36,731 nt of DNA from Balneolaceae bacterium (GTDB taxonomy: Bacteria; Bacteroidota; Rhodothermia; Balneolales; Balneolaceae): positions 1 to 36,731 of the forward strand of contig SLLL01000236.1 in assembly GCA_007134085.1 (NCBI GenBank), in the 5' to 3' direction. The stretch's first letter is position 1. Each line of letters begins with the position of its first letter. Both the position numbers and the translations under genes were made by a program. A model generated the notes under the pieces. That model saw nothing but the letters and a program-made list of their open reading frames with translations. It was not told the DNA's origin and did not search any database. This document shows positions 33,454-36,731 of this stretch, piece after piece.

Positions 33454-33519
33454 TCTTCATTCTCTAATTAGTATCATCTGCAAAATTGCAACAGCAGATA
33501 ACTTCTTCAACTTTCTTAC

Positions 33520-36500
33520 ATGATTGCAGCCGGTCGATACAGACATTTTGTTTTAGGTTTTCTTTTGGGATCTACGCTTATTATCTCTAATTGTACCAGA
33601 CAAACGTCTCTCTTCGAAAAGCTTTCTCCCGAAAATACAGGAATTACGTTTATAAACTCAGTTGCAGAGACTGAGACAAATAACGTGCTAACCAATGAAT
33701 ACATCTACAATGGTGCAGGAATTGGAGTAGCGGATTTTAATGGTAACGGGCTGCCGGATCTTTTTTTTGCAGGGAATGAGGTTGAAAATCGTTTATATCT
33801 GAACAGGGGAGATTTTCGGTTTGAAGATGTAACTGAAACTTCTGGCCTCCTTGGAAGCCTTGAAAAGTGGTACAGTGGAGTATCTATAGTTGATATCAAT
33901 AATAACGGCTTACCTGATATCTACCTGAGTGTAACCGGTAAACAAAACTCTGAACTCAGGAGAAATGAACTCTATATAAACAAAGGGCTGAATGAAGATG
34001 GCATTCCGGTTTTTGAAGAGATGGCTGCAGAGTTCGGGCTGGATGACCCATCTTATACAACAAACGCAGTCTTTTTTGATTCAAACAATAATGGCCTTTT
34101 GGATGTGTACCTTCTTGTTGCGTATAGCGGATCTGAAATTTCTTACACCAATATTCTGGCTCAAAGAGAATCCGACCGATTGGCTAATACTGATAAACTT
34201 TTAAGAGCTGAGTGGAGCAAAGAACGTGGCCACCTTGTATATCGGGATGTTAGCCGTGAGGCTGGCATTATCAAAGACGGCCATGGGCTTGGAGTGCAGA
34301 TTGTGGATATCAATCAAAATGGCTATAAAGATATCTATGTAGCTAATGATTACATCTCAGAAGATCTTTTCTGGATTAATCAGGGTGACGGAACTTTCGT
34401 CAATATGGCAAATGAGCTGTTTAAACATACAAGTTATTCGGCAATGGGAACGGATATTGCTGATCTTACAAATAACGGCCTGCCTGATATTTTTACACTC
34501 GATATGCTTCCTGAGACAAACCTCAGGCGCAAGATGATGGCTAATCCAAACAATTACCGTAATTATATCAATGATGCTTTTGCAGGTTTTCATCCTCAAT
34601 ACACCAGAAATACGCTGCAGTTAAATCGTGGTAGTATTGATGAAAACGGTTTGCCGGTTTTTAGTGAAGTAGCGTTGCTCGCCAATGTTGCCGTAACCGA
34701 TTGGAGCTGGGCTGCGCTGCTTGCTGATTTTGATAACAGCGGCTTTCGGGATATCTACGTAACCAATGGGATACCAAGAGATGTAACCGACAAAGATTTT
34801 TGGGATGAGTATGGCCGCGTTAGAAATATCATGCCCATGCGAATTGCACTCCCGAAAATTCCGGAAGTAAAAATTCCAAACTATATTTTCAAAAACAGTG
34901 GGAACATTACATTTGAAGATGTTACAACAGAATGGGGTTTTGATGCGCCTACCTATTCAACCGGAGCTGTTTATGTTGACCTTAATAACAATGGCGCGCT
35001 TGACCTGGTTATAAACAATACCAATCAACCCGCCATGATCTACAGAAACCATATCTTAAAAAACGGAGGGGCTGAGGAAAATAATTGGCTAAAAATTAAA
35101 CTCAACGGTTCAGATACAAACAGAGATGCTCTTGGGGCTATTGTGGATGTTTATTTTGGCGATGGATTTCATCAGCGGCACGAGAACACGCCATACCGCG
35201 GGTATCTCTCTTCTGTTGACCCTACTCTTCATTTCGGGCTTGGAAGCTATTCAGTAGCCGATTCTGTGGTAATCAGCTGGCCTAAAACAGATGGGCAAAA
35301 AAGATCCGTTTTGATTGGAGTAGAGAGCAATCAAACATTAAAAGCTGATATCAGAGATGCATTCACATACACTCCAAAACACCAGGATAATTTAGTCACA
35401 CTATTTAATGATGTTACAGAAGAACGTGGGGTTAATTTCAGGCATCACCCCGGGTATTACAATGATTTTCACGAGCAGCCAATGCTTCCCTTCAAATTGT
35501 CAGAAATTGGCCCGGCTGTTGCTGTAGCTGATTTAAGCGGGAATGGAATGGAAGATATCTTCATAGCTGCACATTCTGTTAACAGCTGGGTTATTTATTT
35601 CCAGCAAGATGACGGTACCTATGTAGAGGAGAAATTTTTGTTTGATGGTGACTTGCCACATGATGATATCACACCTGCCGATGTGTTAGTTTTTGATTCA
35701 AACGGTAATGGATGGAATGATATCTACGTTGTAACTGGCGGGGTGGAGTACCCCCGAGGTGATGAACGTTATAGGGATCTCTTTTTTGAAAATAATGGAA
35801 ATGGCAGTTTTACCTTTTTACCTGATGCCCTGCCTGATATAAGAACAAGTGGTTCAGTTGTAATTAAAACAGATTTGACCGGCAATGGTTTGCCTGATCT
35901 TTTTGTAGGAGGGAGGTTAAAACCTGGCAGATATCCAGAATCTGTATCAAGTACCATTTTGATCAACAATTCTGGCGAAAATGGTATCAGGTTTTCTGAA
36001 GCAACCTCTGAAATTGCACCTGATCTGATTGAAATTGGCAATATTAATGATGCGTTGTTCTACGATGTAACCGGTAATGGATTTCAAGATCTTGTAGTAG
36101 CAGGGGATTGGATGCCGGTAACTATTCTGCAAAATAACGGGAATATACTTCAACCCCTTAAATTAACCGGGATGGATAAGTTTACCGGATGGTGGAGTAA
36201 GCTGCATGTAGCGGATATATCAGGAAATGGTTTCCCGGATATCATTGCAGGAAATTTAGGGTTGAACTCACTCTACAGAGCGTCTCAAAATGAGCCGGTT
36301 TCAGCTTACTTTGGAGATCTAACGGATGATGGCTTTTTTGAGATGATTCTTACTGTTTATAAAACAGATTCTGAAGGTAATAGGAATGAATACCCTGCAC
36401 ACAACAGAGAGGATTATGTTAGGATGATGCCGGGTATTATGGCAAACTTCCCAACACATCAGGCTTTTGGAAAAGCTACTATAAATAATCTACTTGATGT

Positions 36501-36731
36501 TCTTCCGTTAGAACCCAACCGAAAGCAAGTGAATTATCTTTATTCAACCATTTTTTTTAATAATGGAGATGGTACATTCAAAGCAGAAGAACTGCCGATT
36601 GAGGCACAATTTTCAAAAATATTCGGGATTCAAACACAAGATTTTTCCGGAAATGGATACTCCGATATTTTGATAACAGGTAATCTTGCCGGTGCGGATT
36701 TAAAAGTGGGGAGCTACAATGCATTTAATGG
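33520..36731 (+). CDS. FG-GAP/VCBS-repeat lipoprotein with ASPIC/UnbV domain (3' end missing)
   Basis: The frame is open from the ATG at 33520 to the window edge: 1070 residues with no stop. The N-terminus GFLLGSTLIISNC resembles a signal with a lipobox-like Cys, though Asn before Cys is unusual. Fourteen FG-GAP/VCBS loops are seen, such as ADFNGNGLPDLFFAG, VDINNNGLPDIYLS and TDLTGNGLPDLFVG. An ASPIC/UnbV domain sits at about residues 510-610 (LKIKLNGSDTNRDALGAIV, ENTPYRGYLSS, HFGLGSYSVADSV), as in CRTAC1-like proteins. Twelve of 14 loops read N-G where calcium-binding repeats usually read D-G. Such proteins form beta-propellers at the cell surface and are often coded beside SusC/SusD pairs, but no such pair is in view. 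No clear Shine-Dalgarno precedes the start. Confidence 0.9.
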   Translation, partial: MIAAGRYRHFVLGFLLGSTLIISNCTRQTSLFEKLSPENTGITFINSVAETETNNVLTNEYIYNGAGIGVADFNGNGLPDLFFAGNEVENRLYLNRGDFRFEDVTETSGLLGSLEKWYSGVSIVDINNNGLPDIYLSVTGKQNSELRRNELYINKGLNEDGIPVFEEMAAEFGLDDPSYTTNAVFFDSNNNGLLDVYLLVAYSGSEISYTNILAQRESDRLANTDKLLRAEWSKERGHLVYRDVSREAGIIKDGHGLGVQIVDINQNGYKDIYVANDYISEDLFWINQGDGTFVNMANELFKHTSYSAMGTDIADLTNNGLPDIFTLDMLPETNLRRKMMANPNNYRNYINDAFAGFHPQYTRNTLQLNRGSIDENGLPVFSEVALLANVAVTDWSWAALLADFDNSGFRDIYVTNGIPRDVTDKDFWDEYGRVRNIMPMRIALPKIPEVKIPNYIFKNSGNITFEDVTTEWGFDAPTYSTGAVYVDLNNNGALDLVINNTNQPAMIYRNHILKNGGAEENNWLKIKLNGSDTNRDALGAIVDVYFGDGFHQRHENTPYRGYLSSVDPTLHFGLGSYSVADSVVISWPKTDGQKRSVLIGVESNQTLKADIRDAFTYTPKHQDNLVTLFNDVTEERGVNFRHHPGYYNDFHEQPMLPFKLSEIGPAVAVADLSGNGMEDIFIAAHSVNSWVIYFQQDDGTYVEEKFLFDGDLPHDDITPADVLVFDSNGNGWNDIYVVTGGVEYPRGDERYRDLFFENNGNGSFTFLPDALPDIRTSGSVVIKTDLTGNGLPDLFVGGRLKPGRYPESVSSTILINNSGENGIRFSEATSEIAPDLIEIGNINDALFYDVTGNGFQDLVVAGDWMPVTILQNNGNILQPLKLTGMDKFTGWWSKLHVADISGNGFPDIIAGNLGLNSLYRASQNEPVSAYFGDLTDDGFFEMILTVYKTDSEGNRNEYPAHNREDYVRMMPGIMANFPTHQAFGKATINNLLDVLPLEPNRKQVNYLYSTIFFNNGDGTFKAEELPIEAQFSKIFGIQTQDFSGNGYSDILITGNLAGADLKVGSYNAFN

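Noticed and set aside
33476-33499. ATCTGC/GCAGAT hairpin before the FG-GAP gene
   Set aside because: Only six pairs, a 12-base loop and no T-run; not enough for a terminator call.
1-36731. CRISPR arrays, insertion sequences, tRNA and rRNA genes
   Set aside because: I looked for direct repeats with spacers, transposase motifs, terminal repeats and tRNA-like cloverleafs and found none; the repeats present are short heptamers and hairpins.

Overview
The window most likely comes from a chromosome of an aerobic, heterotrophic member of the Bacteroidota/Rhodothermota assemblage, with Balneolota as the best guess. This is an inference from gene content: a type IX secretion (T9SS) sorting domain of the 'YPNPFNPST' kind, a flavobacterial-type lycopene cyclase paired with a Blh dioxygenase, a long class II ribonucleotide reductase, DUF3098 and DUF92 proteins, and an ASPIC/UnbV FG-GAP protein. 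There are no rRNA or tRNA genes, insertion sequences, phage genes or CRISPR arrays. Both end genes are cut by the window edges.

Layout. 1-1260: 3' part of a secreted-type zinc metalloprotease. 1377-6434 (minus strand): fixA-fixB-fixC-fixX electron-transfer genes, a terminator, then an acyl-CoA dehydrogenase. Heptamer-based inverted repeats lie on both sides of fixC. 6657-9970 (minus): an integral membrane protein of unknown role, citrate synthase and MazG. 10114-13897 (minus): a tight operon maf - TPR protein - secreted protein of the family often labelled 'asparagine synthetase B'. 14000-16414 (plus): DUF3098, DUF92 and an acidic amino acid symporter. 16589-21307 (plus): a TPR protein, a T9SS-exported lamin-tail protein, an aldo/keto reductase, and two overlapping tiny membrane-protein genes. 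21353-22102 (minus): an acyl-ACP thioesterase. 22592-26176 (plus): class II ribonucleotide reductase nrdJ, preceded by a 489-base intergenic region with four perfect DnaA boxes. 26294-28103: a PIG-L deacetylase and a convergent beta-helix lipoprotein. 28229-30329 (minus): crtY-blh, the last two steps from lycopene to retinal. 30653-36731: a secreted esterase, a family 2 glycosyltransferase, a YfcE-like phosphoesterase and a truncated FG-GAP/ASPIC lipoprotein.

How the genes work together. The fix genes, acyl-CoA dehydrogenase and citrate synthase fit fatty-acid oxidation feeding the quinone pool and TCA cycle. MazG and Maf both clean the nucleotide pool, and NrdJ makes deoxynucleotides. CrtY and Blh would supply beta-carotene and then retinal for a rhodopsin that would have to be encoded outside the window.

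Most interesting signals: (1) an intrinsic-terminator hairpin pointing into crtY-blh only about 18 bases before the start codon, with an upstream palindrome able to pair with its 5' arm, suggesting attenuation or an operator-controlled leader; (2) a DnaA-box cluster upstream of a B12-dependent ribonucleotide reductase; (3) an A9 slippery run just before the cysteine-rich redox tail of NrdJ, where either one-base slip removes the tail; (4) an FG-GAP protein whose calcium-loop motifs nearly all read Asn-Gly instead of Asp-Gly; (5) heptamer inverted repeats inside the fix cluster.
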